In this document: positions 33,833 to 42,799 of the stretch, piece after piece
Position numbering within the stretch: position 1 is the stretch's first letter
Layout of the letters: each line of letters begins with the position of its first letter
Origin: Pontibacter sp. HSC-36F09
GTDB lineage: Bacteria > Bacteroidota > Bacteroidia > Cytophagales > Hymenobacteraceae
Assembly: GCF_024171605.1 (NCBI RefSeq)
Contig: NZ_JALKAA010000001.1
Location: forward strand, 682,001 to 746,000
Direction: 5' to 3'
DNA length: 64,000 bases
Notes under the pieces: model-generated
The model's database searches: none
Told to the model about the DNA's origin: nothing
The model's input: the letters and a program-made list of their open reading frames with translations, nothing else
Made by a program: the position numbers and the translations under genes

Positions 33833-34419
33833 AGTTTTTCGGGTTAGGTTAAATGATAAGATTTACACGGTTAATAAGCTGCAAAGTTATGTATCTAATT
33901 GTTGATTGCTAGGGGGTGAGTTGCTAAATGGGTAAATTGTTGGTTGTTGGGGGTTAATGATTGGATTGTTAAATGGTTTTCACCCCATCCCAGCCTTTCC
34001 TTTTATCGAGGGCCCCTACCCTCAAAACAGGGGAAGGAGCGGTGCACGATTAACATCTCCCTGCCCCCTTCAAAGGGGGACTTTCCTGCCGTTGCGGGTT
34101 TATAAGTAAAAGGCGTTGTAGTTCCTGTCACAAACCCTTGGCAGGTATAGCAAGACTAACTTGACCCCTAAACAATGAAACAGATCGCTATGCCAGGTGC
34201 ACCTTTTGACTACCCACTGTTTGAGCGGTCAGCGAGTTTGGGGAGTCTTGATTTTTTTGCCTACTTTTTTTATCAAGAAAAAAAGTAGGTGCCCGCCGCA
34301 CAGGCGAAGCTATAAAACAACATAACCCGCCATACCTGCAACAGCAGCTAGTAATACAACCTCCGCTATACTTACAACACCACATTTTCACTAAACTTGC
34401 ATTACAAAAACACAACCAC
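33833..34419. other. Intergenic region holding dispersed repeat copy B
   Basis: 587 bases without a credible gene. The left part is AT-rich with TTGTTAAATGG-type words. From 34040 it holds the inverted second copy of the dispersed repeat, ending at about 34315. An open frame crossing the repeat is an artefact. Confidence 0.6.
34040..34315 (-). repeat. Dispersed structured repeat, copy B
   Basis: This is the reverse-complement relative of 23022-23290, roughly 80 percent similar by eye. The hairpin segment reads, on the minus strand, ACTTTTTTT-CTTGAT-AAAAAAAGT where copy A has ACTTTTTGT-CTTGAC-ACAAAAAGT, a compensated change (G-C to T-A). The alternative stem is TCTTGAT with ATCAAGA, again compensated relative to copy A (C-G to T-A). 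Confidence 0.85.
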
Positions 34420-34851
34420 ATGAAAGTCATAGAACCCGCTACACCTGAGCAATTCAAACAATACTACCAACTCCGTTACGACACCCTGCGCAAACCCTGG
34501 GATCAACCCGAGGGCAGCGAACGCGCTGAAGACGACGACCAAGCCATACACGCCATGCTCGTAGATGAAAACAATGAAGCCGTTGGCGTTTGCCGTCTGC
34601 ACCTGAACACGCCGCAGGAAGGGCAGATCCGCTTTATGGGCGTGCGAGCCGATAAACAGGGTATGCGCCTCGGCGATCAGTTAATCAGCTACCTCGAAGA
34701 CCGCGCCCGACAGCTTGGGGCCACTACCATGACCTTGCAGGCCCGCGAAAACGCCGTAAACTTTTACCGCCGCAACGGGTATGAAGTAGTAGAAAAAACA
34801 TACCTGTTGTTTGGCTCTATTCAGCATTACAAAATGGCCAGGCAACTCTAA
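34420..34851 (+). CDS. GNAT-family N-acetyltransferase
   Basis: A 143-residue acetyl-CoA-dependent acetyltransferase. The acetyl-CoA pyrophosphate loop is MGVRADKQGMRLGDQLI (about residues 73-89), and the C-terminal NFYRRNGYEVVEKTYLLFGSIQH is typical. It resembles the ElaA/YjcF-like small GNATs. Substrate unknown. The lipocalin gene starts 12 bases after its stop, so the two are probably one operon. It begins right after the dispersed repeat, which may supply the upstream leader. Confidence 0.88.
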   Translation: MKVIEPATPEQFKQYYQLRYDTLRKPWDQPEGSERAEDDDQAIHAMLVDENNEAVGVCRLHLNTPQEGQIRFMGVRADKQGMRLGDQLISYLEDRARQLGATTMTLQARENAVNFYRRNGYEVVEKTYLLFGSIQHYKMARQL

Positions 34852-34863
34852 CACGTTGCAGAA

Positions 34864-35412
34864 ATGGCTTTGGACAAAAACAAAAAACTTTTACTGACCG
34901 CCGGTGCGGTAATACTCGGTGCCGCTATCATCAGCAGTTGTAGCAGCACAAACGCGCCACTCGAAACGGTGCCAGACGTGGACCTGGAACGCTACATGGG
35001 TAGGTGGTACGAGATCGCCTCTATTCCACAGCGCTTCACAAAAGGCTGCCGCTGCACCACAGCCGACTATAAATTCAATGCCGAGAAAGGGTATGTGGAA
35101 GTATACAACTCCTGCCTGAAAAAAGGCAAGACGAGCGATGTGAAGGGAAAGGCTTTTCCGGTGGAGGGTAGTAACAACAGCAAACTCAGGGTACAGTTCT
35201 TCTGGTCTTTCAAAGGCGACTACTGGATCCTGGAGCTCGACCCGGATTATCGTTATGTGATGGTGGGTGCGCCCGACCGCGAGAGCCTCTGGTTCCTCTC
35301 CCGCACCCCCACCATGGACGAGGCCACTTACGCCAGACTAGAGCAACTGGCAAATGCCAAGGGCTTCCCGGTGGAGCAAATGCAAATGACGGATCAGGGT
35401 TGTGCGGAATAA
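34864..35412 (+). CDS. blc: Bacterial lipocalin (Blc-like lipoprotein)
   Basis: A 182-residue lipoprotein: signal peptide with lipobox ending IISSC (Cys at about residue 26), then the lipocalin barrel. The signature YMGRWYEIASIPQRF is the G-x-W first lipocalin motif, DYWILELDPDYRYVMVGAPD matches the second, and SLWFLSRTP the third. Blc binds fatty acids or lysophospholipids at the outer membrane and is linked to envelope stress. It follows the GNAT gene closely. Confidence 0.93.
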   Translation: MALDKNKKLLLTAGAVILGAAIISSCSSTNAPLETVPDVDLERYMGRWYEIASIPQRFTKGCRCTTADYKFNAEKGYVEVYNSCLKKGKTSDVKGKAFPVEGSNNSKLRVQFFWSFKGDYWILELDPDYRYVMVGAPDRESLWFLSRTPTMDEATYARLEQLANAKGFPVEQMQMTDQGCAE

Positions 35413-35441
35413 TTCGCCTCGAAATTTACACTTGAAGTGCC

Positions 35442-35810
35442 TTAATACGCCCGCCGGAGGCTGGTGGTAGTGGTTTTGGAAGTGGCTGGGTCGCCGGTAT
35501 CGCGCTTGAGGGCACCGTTCAGAATGAAGAGCTTGAAGAAGAGAATGAACCCAACCACTGCCAGGGCATGGACTAGAAGCGCTCCTTTGTTATGCGGGTC
35601 GCCGGGTGCTGCAAGTACACCGATCAACCGCCTGATGAGCAGCACCGCGCCAATCACCAGCACCAGGAGCCCCACCATGTGGTGCGCCCCGGGTGCGTGC
35701 GCATATTCCCAGCCAAACAGCAGGTAGGTAATCCAAACTAAAACAACACCACCCGCATAGTATGCGAGTCCGCGGGCTATACCTGTCACAAACTGCTTCT
35801 CTATGCGCAT
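35442..35810 (-). CDS. Small polytopic membrane protein (122 aa)
   Basis: No named family recognised. Three hydrophobic segments (about residues 12-31, 43-62, 80-98) and a hydrophilic, Thr-rich C-terminal tail. The HAPGAHHMVG segment between the first two membrane helices contains three histidines, which might bind metal or heme, but there is no further evidence. It lies 7 bases after the stop of the 35818-36312 gene on the same strand, so the two are likely co-transcribed. Confidence 0.65.
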   Translation of the reverse strand: MRIEKQFVTGIARGLAYYAGGVVLVWITYLLFGWEYAHAPGAHHMVGLLVLVIGAVLLIRRLIGVLAAPGDPHNKGALLVHALAVVGFILFFKLFILNGALKRDTGDPATSKTTTTSLRRAY

Positions 35811-35817
35811 GTTTTTT

Positions 35818-36312
35818 CTAGCCCTGTAGTTTCTTATCAGTCAGGTCGCGCAGTTCTGCCTGCAGATCCTGCGCGACTCGTTGCATTTCCTGCATGGCCT
35901 GCTCTTTCGTTTTGCACTGCAACAGATGCAGTTTCACGTTATCCGAGAGCTTGATGTAGCCATCGTATCGCTCTAATTGATAGGTATGCGTTGATCCTCC
36001 GACCGCATTGGACTGCCCATAACTGTTCTTTTTCAAAAAAAGAAAATCGATCCCGGCCAGGGGCAGCATTTTCCCGAACGTTTTTCCTGCAAACCGAACG
36101 CCTTCGCGGTAGGTCATTTGTGCCAGATCGAACTCAGTGCGATAGTGTGTGAATTGCGTGATGATGGCGGTCGGAAGGAAGGCGTAGGCCGCTATTGAAC
36201 CGTTTACAACCATCGTGATGGCAAGTGTGGTGGTGATCCAGCCGAGCGCCCGTGCGCTTGCACTGAAGTATTGGCCTGTGCGGTAGCTGTGTCGTGTTGC
36301 TGACATGGGCAT
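35818..36312 (-). CDS. Unknown membrane protein, paralogue of 52596-53081
   Basis: A 164-residue protein with a hydrophobic segment at about residues 23-52 and a soluble C-terminal half. The second half resembles the product of 52596-53081: FLFLKKNSYGQSN versus CIFLKKNRYLSSD, and AQDLQAELRDLTDKKL versus AQELQTEVKDLTAPL. Both look like a membrane-anchored PH-like fold with a helical end, but no family name is certain. It is upstream of the 122-residue membrane protein on the same strand. Confidence 0.6.
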   Translation of the reverse strand: MPMSATRHSYRTGQYFSASARALGWITTTLAITMVVNGSIAAYAFLPTAIITQFTHYRTEFDLAQMTYREGVRFAGKTFGKMLPLAGIDFLFLKKNSYGQSNAVGGSTHTYQLERYDGYIKLSDNVKLHLLQCKTKEQAMQEMQRVAQDLQAELRDLTDKKLQG

Positions 36313-36336
36313 GTGAAATGATCGTCAAGGTAAGGT

Positions 36337-36852
36337 TTATTTCTGAGATCTCTGCTCCCGATTTGGCACGATCAACTGCCTGTTTTCATCATAGAGCCCC
36401 ACCAATATGCTGTTGCCTGCATCGTCTACTCTCAGCCCGCCATAGGCTGCTTTTTCGAACGTTTCGGCCTGCCCTTCTTCAAAAAAGTAGGATTCAGCCC
36501 CTAAGTTGAGCGACCAACCGCCTTTGCTATACCTGAGCAGGATTTCGTCGTCGTGAAGCGGTTCTTTCTCCGGTTGATAACGCACGAGTTGCGCCACGTT
36601 TTGCGAGTCCAGCTGCACGACGGCATAGCCGCGGTTGGGAAGTTTCTCCAGTTCCTGCGTCTGGCTGATGGCGTAGCTGAGCACCATGTAATCGCCCTGC
36701 ATGAGCGAGCGCGGGTCTACCGGGGCCAGGCTGAGGAGCACCAATTGGCCGTCTTTCAAAATATCCTCTTTGTCCACCACCGACAAATTGAAAAAGGCCA
36801 GCACCGCCACCAGGTTCACCAGCACGACAATGCTTTTCAGGTTACGCTTCAT
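36337..36852 (-). CDS. GDYXXLXY-domain protein
   Basis: A 171-residue protein with one N-terminal membrane anchor (about residues 8-24) and a periplasmic domain. It contains the naming motif as QGDYMVLSYAI (about residues 54-64) and LLRYSKGGWSLNLGAESYFFEEG. Its start overlaps the end of the DUF4401 gene by 11 bases (ATGAAGCGTAA), a coupling repeated one gene upstream. These three families regularly occur together in bacteria; function unknown. Confidence 0.88.
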   Translation of the reverse strand: MKRNLKSIVVLVNLVAVLAFFNLSVVDKEDILKDGQLVLLSLAPVDPRSLMQGDYMVLSYAISQTQELEKLPNRGYAVVQLDSQNVAQLVRYQPEKEPLHDDEILLRYSKGGWSLNLGAESYFFEEGQAETFEKAAYGGLRVDDAGNSILVGLYDENRQLIVPNREQRSQK

Positions 36853-37918
36853 GGCTTCGCAGATAACGGTTTAACAGGTATTGACCAGCCAGAAAAAGGC
36901 TACCCATGAGCACCAGCACCCCGGACTTGGCCAAGAGCGTCATGTTCAGGTCGTAGTAGTAGAGCACCAGGAAATAAGCCAGCGCCAGCAGCCCGACCCA
37001 AGAGCCTGTCCGGTGGCCGATGTAAAAACTGGACAGGACCACCAGCAAAGCACCCGGCACCGATGGCGCCAGCACAGTAGGCAGCAACACCACCGCGCAG
37101 CAGGTATAGAAAATTCCCAGCGTCTTCTGATCCTTCACCCCGCTTTCGCGCAGCGCACGGTGCAGCAACAGCAGCAGACAACCGATCAAAAACAAACCCG
37201 ACATCCAGAAATGGGTGATGTTGGTGGAGAGCAGTTTCTGATGCACAAACAGCACCAGCGTGATGATCAGCGAGAAGATCAGCCCCATGCGGACCGGTCC
37301 GAAAACAAGCGCAAAGCGCCGCGACAGGGCCAGCAGCTTTGCTTCGGACAGACTCATCAAGGTGAGCATACCTGCCAGCAACATCACAAGCACATGCGAC
37401 AGGTTGTATACCTTATGTATGAAGATCAAGCTCAGTAAGCTGCCGTTGAGCACCAGCACTGAGATAAAAACACAGACGGCACTCTTCGAGAAAACCAGCA
37501 CCAGTGCTGAAGCTATACCTAAAGTGAGAGCTGCGGCCGAGGCGCTATCCGTCATTTGGCCAATACCGAAGGCCAGCATCACATAGCTCGTAATATTCAT
37601 AGAAATACCCAGTGCGTCAGCGGTCGTATCTTTGTTGCTACGAATCACTACTTCCGCCCCGATCAGGAAAATCAAGCCAAAAACCAGCATGGCTGTACCT
37701 GATTGGAGTAGCTGCGTGCTGGCGATAGCCCCCATCAAAGTACCCATCGCCAGCAAGCCGCCCAGAATCGTGAGCAATTTCACAGGCCAGCGCTTGAGCA
37801 GCGATGTAGCTTGATCAATTTCTGCAGCTATCACTAGCTCGTTGTATTGGAAGCCGGGTTGCTCCTGAGCAATTTGCTCCAGCACATTGCTTAAACGCGG
37901 ATATTCTTTATCGGCCAT
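36842..37918 (-). CDS. DUF4401 membrane protein
   Basis: A 358-residue protein with about ten membrane segments after a soluble N-terminus of about 45 residues. It is the middle gene of the DUF2157-DUF4401-GDYXXLXY set; position plus topology support the call. Its ATG overlaps the DUF2157 stop by 11 bases (ATGGCCGATAA) and its own stop overlaps the next gene by 11. Tight coupling suggests the three products form a membrane complex. No catalytic motif is evident. Confidence 0.85.
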   Translation of the reverse strand: MADKEYPRLSNVLEQIAQEQPGFQYNELVIAAEIDQATSLLKRWPVKLLTILGGLLAMGTLMGAIASTQLLQSGTAMLVFGLIFLIGAEVVIRSNKDTTADALGISMNITSYVMLAFGIGQMTDSASAAALTLGIASALVLVFSKSAVCVFISVLVLNGSLLSLIFIHKVYNLSHVLVMLLAGMLTLMSLSEAKLLALSRRFALVFGPVRMGLIFSLIITLVLFVHQKLLSTNITHFWMSGLFLIGCLLLLLHRALRESGVKDQKTLGIFYTCCAVVLLPTVLAPSVPGALLVVLSSFYIGHRTGSWVGLLALAYFLVLYYYDLNMTLLAKSGVLVLMGSLFLAGQYLLNRYLRSHEA

Positions 37919-38873
37919 GCCACTGTCGGTTAAGTTTGCCCAGATACTGAATCAGTAAGGTGATGCTGCCCACCACAAAAAGCGTCGCCAGCAACAGCAT
38001 GATTTCCGGCACGTTCTCCCCGATCCGCACCAGGATGGCCGTCACCACCGCTATGCCGCTAAAGGGTAGGGCCGTCAGGTAAAAGATATCGCGCACCTTT
38101 AGGCCATAGGCGATCCCTGCGCCATACATCGTCGCGCCGAGCACATAAGCCAGTCCATAATCTTCGCGTATACCTGCAAACAGTGCTGAGATCATACTGA
38201 TGGTGATGACCGTGATCGCCGCCAGCCCAACCAGGCGCGGAAACCAGCGGTGTTGTATACCTACGCGGCCTTTTGCAGCTAAAACTTCCCAGATGATAAC
38301 TGCCGCTGCGTTGATGATGAACAGCACATCCATCACCACGACAAAGCGCCAGTGTGTGGCCACCTGCTGGGTATAGAGCACAAAGGTGGTGTTGAGCAGC
38401 ATCAAAAAGATGAACCACAGCGGCTGAAACCGGGCCACAACCACCCACAGCACCACACACATCGTCCAGCCCAGAAAGAAGTCGTAGGCATTGGCCCCGG
38501 TCTGGTAGATCTGTCCGAATACGGCAAAGAGTACGCCCACCAGCATGGTACTGGCTGTGAGCAGCACATTCTTCACCGTGCTACTCAACTTCGTAAACAC
38601 CGCTGCAAACGTCACCGCCAGTATCAGCAACTCGATCAGGCCCAGCTTCACGAACTTGTGCATGTCGGCCCAGTTGTAGGCGAAGAAGAAGATAATACCC
38701 GAGATCAGAAAGCTACCTCCAAGCCCCAGCAAGAACAGCCGGACAAATTTGATCCAGTCTTGCGGTCCGGCGTATACCTGCTCTTTGCGCAGCCAGGCGG
38801 CTATACCTGCCTCGCGCCAGTTGCTGTGCCGGGCAATGCTGTAGATGATCTCGCGAGTGAGGAGTGGTTTCAT
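37908..38873 (-). CDS. DUF2157 membrane protein
   Basis: A 321-residue protein: a soluble N-terminal part (about residues 1-40, containing GIAAWLRKEQVYAGPQDW) and then about nine membrane segments with GQIYQTGANAYDFFLGW, a motif of DUF2157 proteins (Gly-Gln-x-Tyr-Gln-x-G-A-x-x-Y). It is the first gene of the three-gene operon. The function is unknown; the family is common in Proteobacteria and Bacteroidota. Confidence 0.88.
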   Translation of the reverse strand: MKPLLTREIIYSIARHSNWREAGIAAWLRKEQVYAGPQDWIKFVRLFLLGLGGSFLISGIIFFFAYNWADMHKFVKLGLIELLILAVTFAAVFTKLSSTVKNVLLTASTMLVGVLFAVFGQIYQTGANAYDFFLGWTMCVVLWVVVARFQPLWFIFLMLLNTTFVLYTQQVATHWRFVVVMDVLFIINAAAVIIWEVLAAKGRVGIQHRWFPRLVGLAAITVITISMISALFAGIREDYGLAYVLGATMYGAGIAYGLKVRDIFYLTALPFSGIAVVTAILVRIGENVPEIMLLLATLFVVGSITLLIQYLGKLNRQWHGR

Positions 38874-38945
38874 AGAATCATTTGAAAAGGTGTTGCTATT
38901 TCAGAATAGAGGCTGATATGTTTTGAGTCTTAAGCACAGTGACTT

Positions 38946-39368
38946 TTAATAATATAGCTCCCCATCTTGCTTTGCAGGCAATTCTCTGTCTAAACTGTCA
39001 CGGGTATTTTTCTGCACCGCAATCGCAGCGAAAAGGCTTAACAAGAACGACATGCCATAGAAGCCTTTTTCACTCAGGAGCAAGTCTGCATTCCAAAGCC
39101 CCACTGTCAGCAGCACGATCGCCAGAATGGTAGAAAACCAGCTAAGTGCATAATAGATGTTGGTCACCGGTATACCTTCCAGTTGGTCGCGCACGCTTTT
39201 CTGGAGCGAGATGGCGGAGAATAAACCAAACATTAAGATGGCAAAATAATAGCCCTTTTCGTTCAGCAGCATGTCTGCGTTCCAGAGGCCGATGAGGTAG
39301 GCGGTTATACCGGTGAGTAAGGTAGCCCAGGAGGCTGCTACAAATGCGTTGGATGGTTTCTGATTCAT
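38946..39368 (-). CDS. YiaA/YiaB-type inner membrane protein
   Basis: A 140-residue protein with two copies of the two-helix YiaA/B module: [24 protein letters not shown]... and [19 protein letters not shown]..., about 63 residues apart. Four membrane segments in all. The internal duplication with GLWNAD(M/L)LL(N/S)EKG(Y/F)Y is typical. Function unknown. The Crp/Fnr-type regulator at 39450 is 81 bases upstream on the same strand and may control it. Confidence 0.88.
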   Translation of the reverse strand: MNQKPSNAFVAASWATLLTGITAYLIGLWNADMLLNEKGYYFAILMFGLFSAISLQKSVRDQLEGIPVTNIYYALSWFSTILAIVLLTVGLWNADLLLSEKGFYGMSFLLSLFAAIAVQKNTRDSLDRELPAKQDGELYY

Positions 39369-39449
39369 TTTCGTCTTTCGTTAAGTGATGAATCAAAGGT
39401 ATAGCAGCCCCAAAATCTTTCTTTTGACAATTGTCAAAAAAGGAAAGCA

Positions 39450-40016
39450 TCACACCTGGCTTCGAATTCTGCTCAATGTTTCCTGGCTTATACCCAGGTA
39501 AGAAGCAATTTGCCCGAGCGGGATTCGCTGCAGAATATGCGGCGAGGTTTCCAGCAGCTGTTCGTAGCGCTCCCGGGCCGTTTTGAACTGCATGGCCATC
39601 AGCCGCTCTTCCAGCCGGATGTAGTACTGCTCGTTTATGATCCGCACAAGGCGCTCCAGGTCATGGTGCTGATCAAACAACTGGTTCAGGGCTTCGAAAC
39701 TGATCCCCCACAAGGTCGAGTCTTCTAGTATCTGGATGTTTTCTATACCTGGCTTCCGGGAGATGAAGCTGTAAAAAGAGGTAATGAAATTATTCTCGAA
39801 GCCAAACCAATACGTCACTTCCTTTCCATCCAGGTTGTTGTAGTATCCGCGCAAACAACCCCGCTCCAGGAAGTACAGCTTATTGCACACCGCTCCTTCT
39901 TTCACTAAGAAAGAGTTCTTCGGAACCTCTACCTTAATCAGGGCCTTGGAAAGTGCCTCCCATGCAGCTATAGAGATTGGGTGGTATTGGGAGATGCATT
40001 GGTGTAGGGCATTCAT
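39450..40016 (-). CDS. Crp/Fnr-family transcription regulator
   Basis: A 188-residue regulator: a cyclic-nucleotide-binding-like beta-roll (about residues 25-120; FLVKEGAVCNKLYFLERGCLRGYY) followed by a compact C-terminal helix-turn-helix (IPLGQIASYLGISQETLSRIRSQ, near 165-187). The beta-roll lacks the arginine and glutamate that bind cAMP in Crp, as is usual for Bacteroidota members, so the ligand is unknown. No iron-sulfur cysteines are grouped at the N-terminus, so it is not an Fnr-type oxygen sensor. Confidence 0.9.
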   Translation of the reverse strand: MNALHQCISQYHPISIAAWEALSKALIKVEVPKNSFLVKEGAVCNKLYFLERGCLRGYYNNLDGKEVTYWFGFENNFITSFYSFISRKPGIENIQILEDSTLWGISFEALNQLFDQHHDLERLVRIINEQYYIRLEERLMAMQFKTARERYEQLLETSPHILQRIPLGQIASYLGISQETLSRIRSQV

Positions 40017-40162
40017 TGTGGGGTGGTTTTACTTCAGGTATGGGGTTAGAAGTTGTTTGTTTGGAAGAGGAGAAGATAGTTTTAAAGGGAAGCCTGGCGG
40101 GCTCGTGCATAATGTGGATAAGACTACGCTGGAGCCCCAATTATGAACCTTAATATGTGTTG

Positions 40163-41110
40163 CTATTTACTACTTTTGAAGGTTTCAATAATTTTCTTTA
40201 TATCAGTTATGGCGTTTTTACTTCCAGCTAAATAGGTCCCAACAAAGAGGTAATACCCGCCATTATCATCAAATAAGATTACTTGATACATTTCTTCGCT
40301 TTCCCTATCATTATTCTTTGCAAAGAGTTCGTATCCTTTCAGTTTGTCAAGTTCAATTTCGTTAATTCCTTTACTCAGAATCACAGAATAATCTTCAGGA
40401 TACTTTTTTAATCTTGAGATACAAAATAGCTTCTTATTACTTATTTCAATATTAGAAAATGATTTATCAGTTATTAAAGTCGCTTTATCTGCACTTTCTG
40501 TAGGTGTTTTTAGATCTCGGTTAAACAACATTCCGTTCCCTATAACCGAATGAAACTTCAAAGAACCAGCATTTTCATTTAATGTATAGTTCAAAGCTTC
40601 TCTTGGGTTGCTTTCCAATTCAGAATCGACAAAAGTCGTTAAAATACTTTCTTTAATTCTCTTACCTAGTTGTAATGAGTCTTTTTGGTAAACGCCATTT
40701 ATGAGTGTGCTTGATTTTTCGTTGCCATAAACTAGAATTTGCTTTGAAAATATTAGTCCGTTCGCAGGTTGGTCTAATTCAATTAGTAAACCATCATAAT
40801 CAGCAACTTTAACTTTTTTCAGGGACTTCAATTCCATACCTTTTGGTTTTAGCATTTCAGAATTGAATCCTTTTGATACTTCTGAATATGGTCCAGGAAT
40901 TTCTATTACCATAATCATGGTCGTTTGATCTTCCGAATTTTGGAGGCCTTTAAAGTTATCCGATGACTCAAAAGAAACGGGGGGAATCATAAATATATTC
41001 GTTCCTTTAATCTGAATGTGATTTTTGGACTTTTCTTTTGGGAGTGCTTGTCCAAAACCAATTAATGAAATTGATAGAAGTAATATCGTTAGTTTAATTT
41101 CTTTGATCAT
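40163..41110 (-). CDS. Unknown exported protein, AT-rich gene
   Basis: Starting at 41110, the product (315 residues) has a signal peptide KLTILLLSISLIGFGQA. A longer open frame upstream adds 27 residues that would spoil it. The mature part is alpha/beta with repeated lysine and serine runs; I do not recognise a family, although the general layout (MIMVIEIPGPY, LLIELDQPANGLIF, LFDDNGGYYLFVGTY, then DIKKIIETFK at the end) resembles periplasmic or lipoprotein-type stress proteins of Flavobacteriia. Base composition is clearly lower in GC than its neighbours and it has no AGGTATA words, which suggests transfer. Confidence 0.65.
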   Translation of the reverse strand: MIKEIKLTILLLSISLIGFGQALPKEKSKNHIQIKGTNIFMIPPVSFESSDNFKGLQNSEDQTTMIMVIEIPGPYSEVSKGFNSEMLKPKGMELKSLKKVKVADYDGLLIELDQPANGLIFSKQILVYGNEKSSTLINGVYQKDSLQLGKRIKESILTTFVDSELESNPREALNYTLNENAGSLKFHSVIGNGMLFNRDLKTPTESADKATLITDKSFSNIEISNKKLFCISRLKKYPEDYSVILSKGINEIELDKLKGYELFAKNNDRESEEMYQVILFDDNGGYYLFVGTYLAGSKNAITDIKKIIETFKSSK

Positions 41111-41267
41111 CTGTTTTCTGTACTCTAATTGCACACATAAGCATATTACCAAACATAGCGAAAATCCGTAATTCATCCACCTTGTCTTCAAGCATTTTAA
41201 CAGTTTCTAACTTGACTTTAGAAATAGCAGCTATACCTTTGACCTCATCAAACCCGGCGCTATACCT

Positions 41268-42185
41268 GTGGAAACGAAGCCGCAAATAAAAACCCGCATC
41301 GCCCCGACTCCGAGCGGCTTTCTGCACCTGGGCAATGCGCTGTCGTTTGCCATTACGTGGGCGCTGGCGCGCAAGCAACAAGGTATCGTCGCCCTCCGCA
41401 TCGACGACCTCGACAATGCCCGTTTCCGCCCCGAGTACCTGCAGGACATCTTCGACACGCTCGACTTCATGGGCCTCGACTACGACGAAGGGCCGCGCAA
41501 CCCGCAGGACTTTCAGGAGAATTACTCGCAGCTTCTGAGGCTTTCGGCTTACCAAACGCAACTCGACAAACTGGTGCAGCAAGGTATGGTGTACGCCTGC
41601 CCCTGTTCCCGTAGCCAGATAGCAGCCCTGTCGCCGCAGGGGCTATACCCGCTCACCTGCCGCAACGAGCAGTTGCCACTTGATACACCCAATGCTGCCT
41701 GGCGCGTGCGTATACCTGACGACACGGTTATTTCTTTTCAGGACCAACTGCTGGGCAACTGCACGGTGCCGCTCGCCCTCGAAATGCCCGACTTTGTGGT
41801 GCGCCGCAAAGACGGTATACCTGCCTACCAGATCGCCTCGATCGTAGATGATCTGGCCATGGGCGTGAACCTGATTGTGCGTGGCGAGGACCTGATGCTC
41901 TCCACGGCGGCGCAGCTTTTCCTGGCGCATCACACGGGCGCCACTGCCTTTACCAATGCAGCTTTTGTGCACCACCCGCTTATCGTGAGCGAGGGAAACA
42001 AGCTCTCCAAGTCGCACGACGCCCTCTCGCTTACCGAAATGCGCAAGGCCGGGCTCACCTCGCAACAACTCTGGCGAAAACTGGCCGAGCTACTCGGCTG
42101 GCAAAAAGCAGGTATAGAAGACGCGCAAAGTTTCCTGAGCAGGTTCCGGCTGGAGGATCTGCCACGACACATCGCGCAGGTATAG
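41268..42185 (+). CDS. gluQ: GluQ-type glutamyl-tRNA(Asp) synthetase
   Basis: A 305-residue truncated glutamyl-tRNA synthetase paralogue that lacks the anticodon-binding domain. HLGN (about residue 21) is the HIGH motif and KLSKS (about 247) the KMSKS motif. The zinc site of GluQ-RS is present: CPCSR...Y...C (CPCSRSQIAAL..YPLTCR). GluQ-RS enzymes attach glutamate to queuosine in tRNA-Asp. The start is a GTG at 41268; no better ATG gives the KTRIAPTPSG N-terminus. It is convergent with the DUF2911 gene through a shared terminator. Confidence 0.9.
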   Translation: METKPQIKTRIAPTPSGFLHLGNALSFAITWALARKQQGIVALRIDDLDNARFRPEYLQDIFDTLDFMGLDYDEGPRNPQDFQENYSQLLRLSAYQTQLDKLVQQGMVYACPCSRSQIAALSPQGLYPLTCRNEQLPLDTPNAAWRVRIPDDTVISFQDQLLGNCTVPLALEMPDFVVRRKDGIPAYQIASIVDDLAMGVNLIVRGEDLMLSTAAQLFLAHHTGATAFTNAAFVHHPLIVSEGNKLSKSHDALSLTEMRKAGLTSQQLWRKLAELLGWQKAGIEDAQSFLSRFRLEDLPRHIAQV

Positions 42186-42206
42186 CCGCTTGCAAGTGGG
42201 CACAAA

Positions 42207-42256
42207 AAAGCCCTGCTGTTTTCCAGGCTATACCTGAATCCACAGCAGGGCTTCTT
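42207..42256. terminator. Shared convergent terminator between gluQ and the DUF2911 gene
   Basis: AAGCCCTGCTGT and ACAGCAGGGCTT form a 12-base stem with a long loop that contains GCTATACCTG. A and T tracts at both sides allow use in both directions. Confidence 0.8.
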
Positions 42257-42271
42257 GCTTTATGTCAGACT

Positions 42272-42799
42272 TTATTTTGCTGCCTGTACCTTAACCGGCA
42301 CTTCCAGGTTCTCCCAGCGCAGCACAATGCCATCTTTGGTCACATCGTATACCAAGCGCTCGCTCATCGAAGTCGCCTTTCGTGGTTTGGCCATCACGCG
42401 CAGGGCATCCTGCTTCTCGTCGTACTGCGTACCCCACTGCTTGTTTGTTTTGTTAAAAATGATGGTCCACTCGTCCTCACCAGGTATAGTATAGAAACTG
42501 TAAGTACCGGCTGGCAGCTTTTTACCTTCCACCATCACGTCCTGGTCGGTGGTAATGGTAGTGGCTTCGTTTGCACCTGCACGCCATACCTTGCCATAAG
42601 GCACCAGTTCACCCCAGATGGTGCGCCCCTTTACAGACGGGCTGCTGTAGTTGATGGTGATGGTGGCATTTCCAACCTTGCCTGTGGCAGTAGCAGCCGG
42701 ACTTGCTTTTGGCTTCGCATCCTGCGCCCAAGCGGTAGATGAAACGAGTATGCCAATAAGCAACATGGCGAGTACATTTGTGATTCTCAGGTTTTTCAT
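42272..42799 (-). CDS. DUF2911 exported protein
   Basis: With the ATG at 42799 the protein has 175 residues and a signal peptide (NVLAMLLIGILVSSTAWAQ). The DUF2911 core is visible: ITINYSSPSVKGRTIWGELVPYG, KVWRAGANEATTIT, LPAGTYSFYTIPGEDEWTIIFN. The family is a periplasmic beta-sandwich of unknown function, common in Bacteroidota. A longer frame upstream adds 12 residues with no role in export. Confidence 0.9.
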   Translation of the reverse strand: MKNLRITNVLAMLLIGILVSSTAWAQDAKPKASPAATATGKVGNATITINYSSPSVKGRTIWGELVPYGKVWRAGANEATTITTDQDVMVEGKKLPAGTYSFYTIPGEDEWTIIFNKTNKQWGTQYDEKQDALRVMAKPRKATSMSERLVYDVTKDGIVLRWENLEVPVKVQAAK

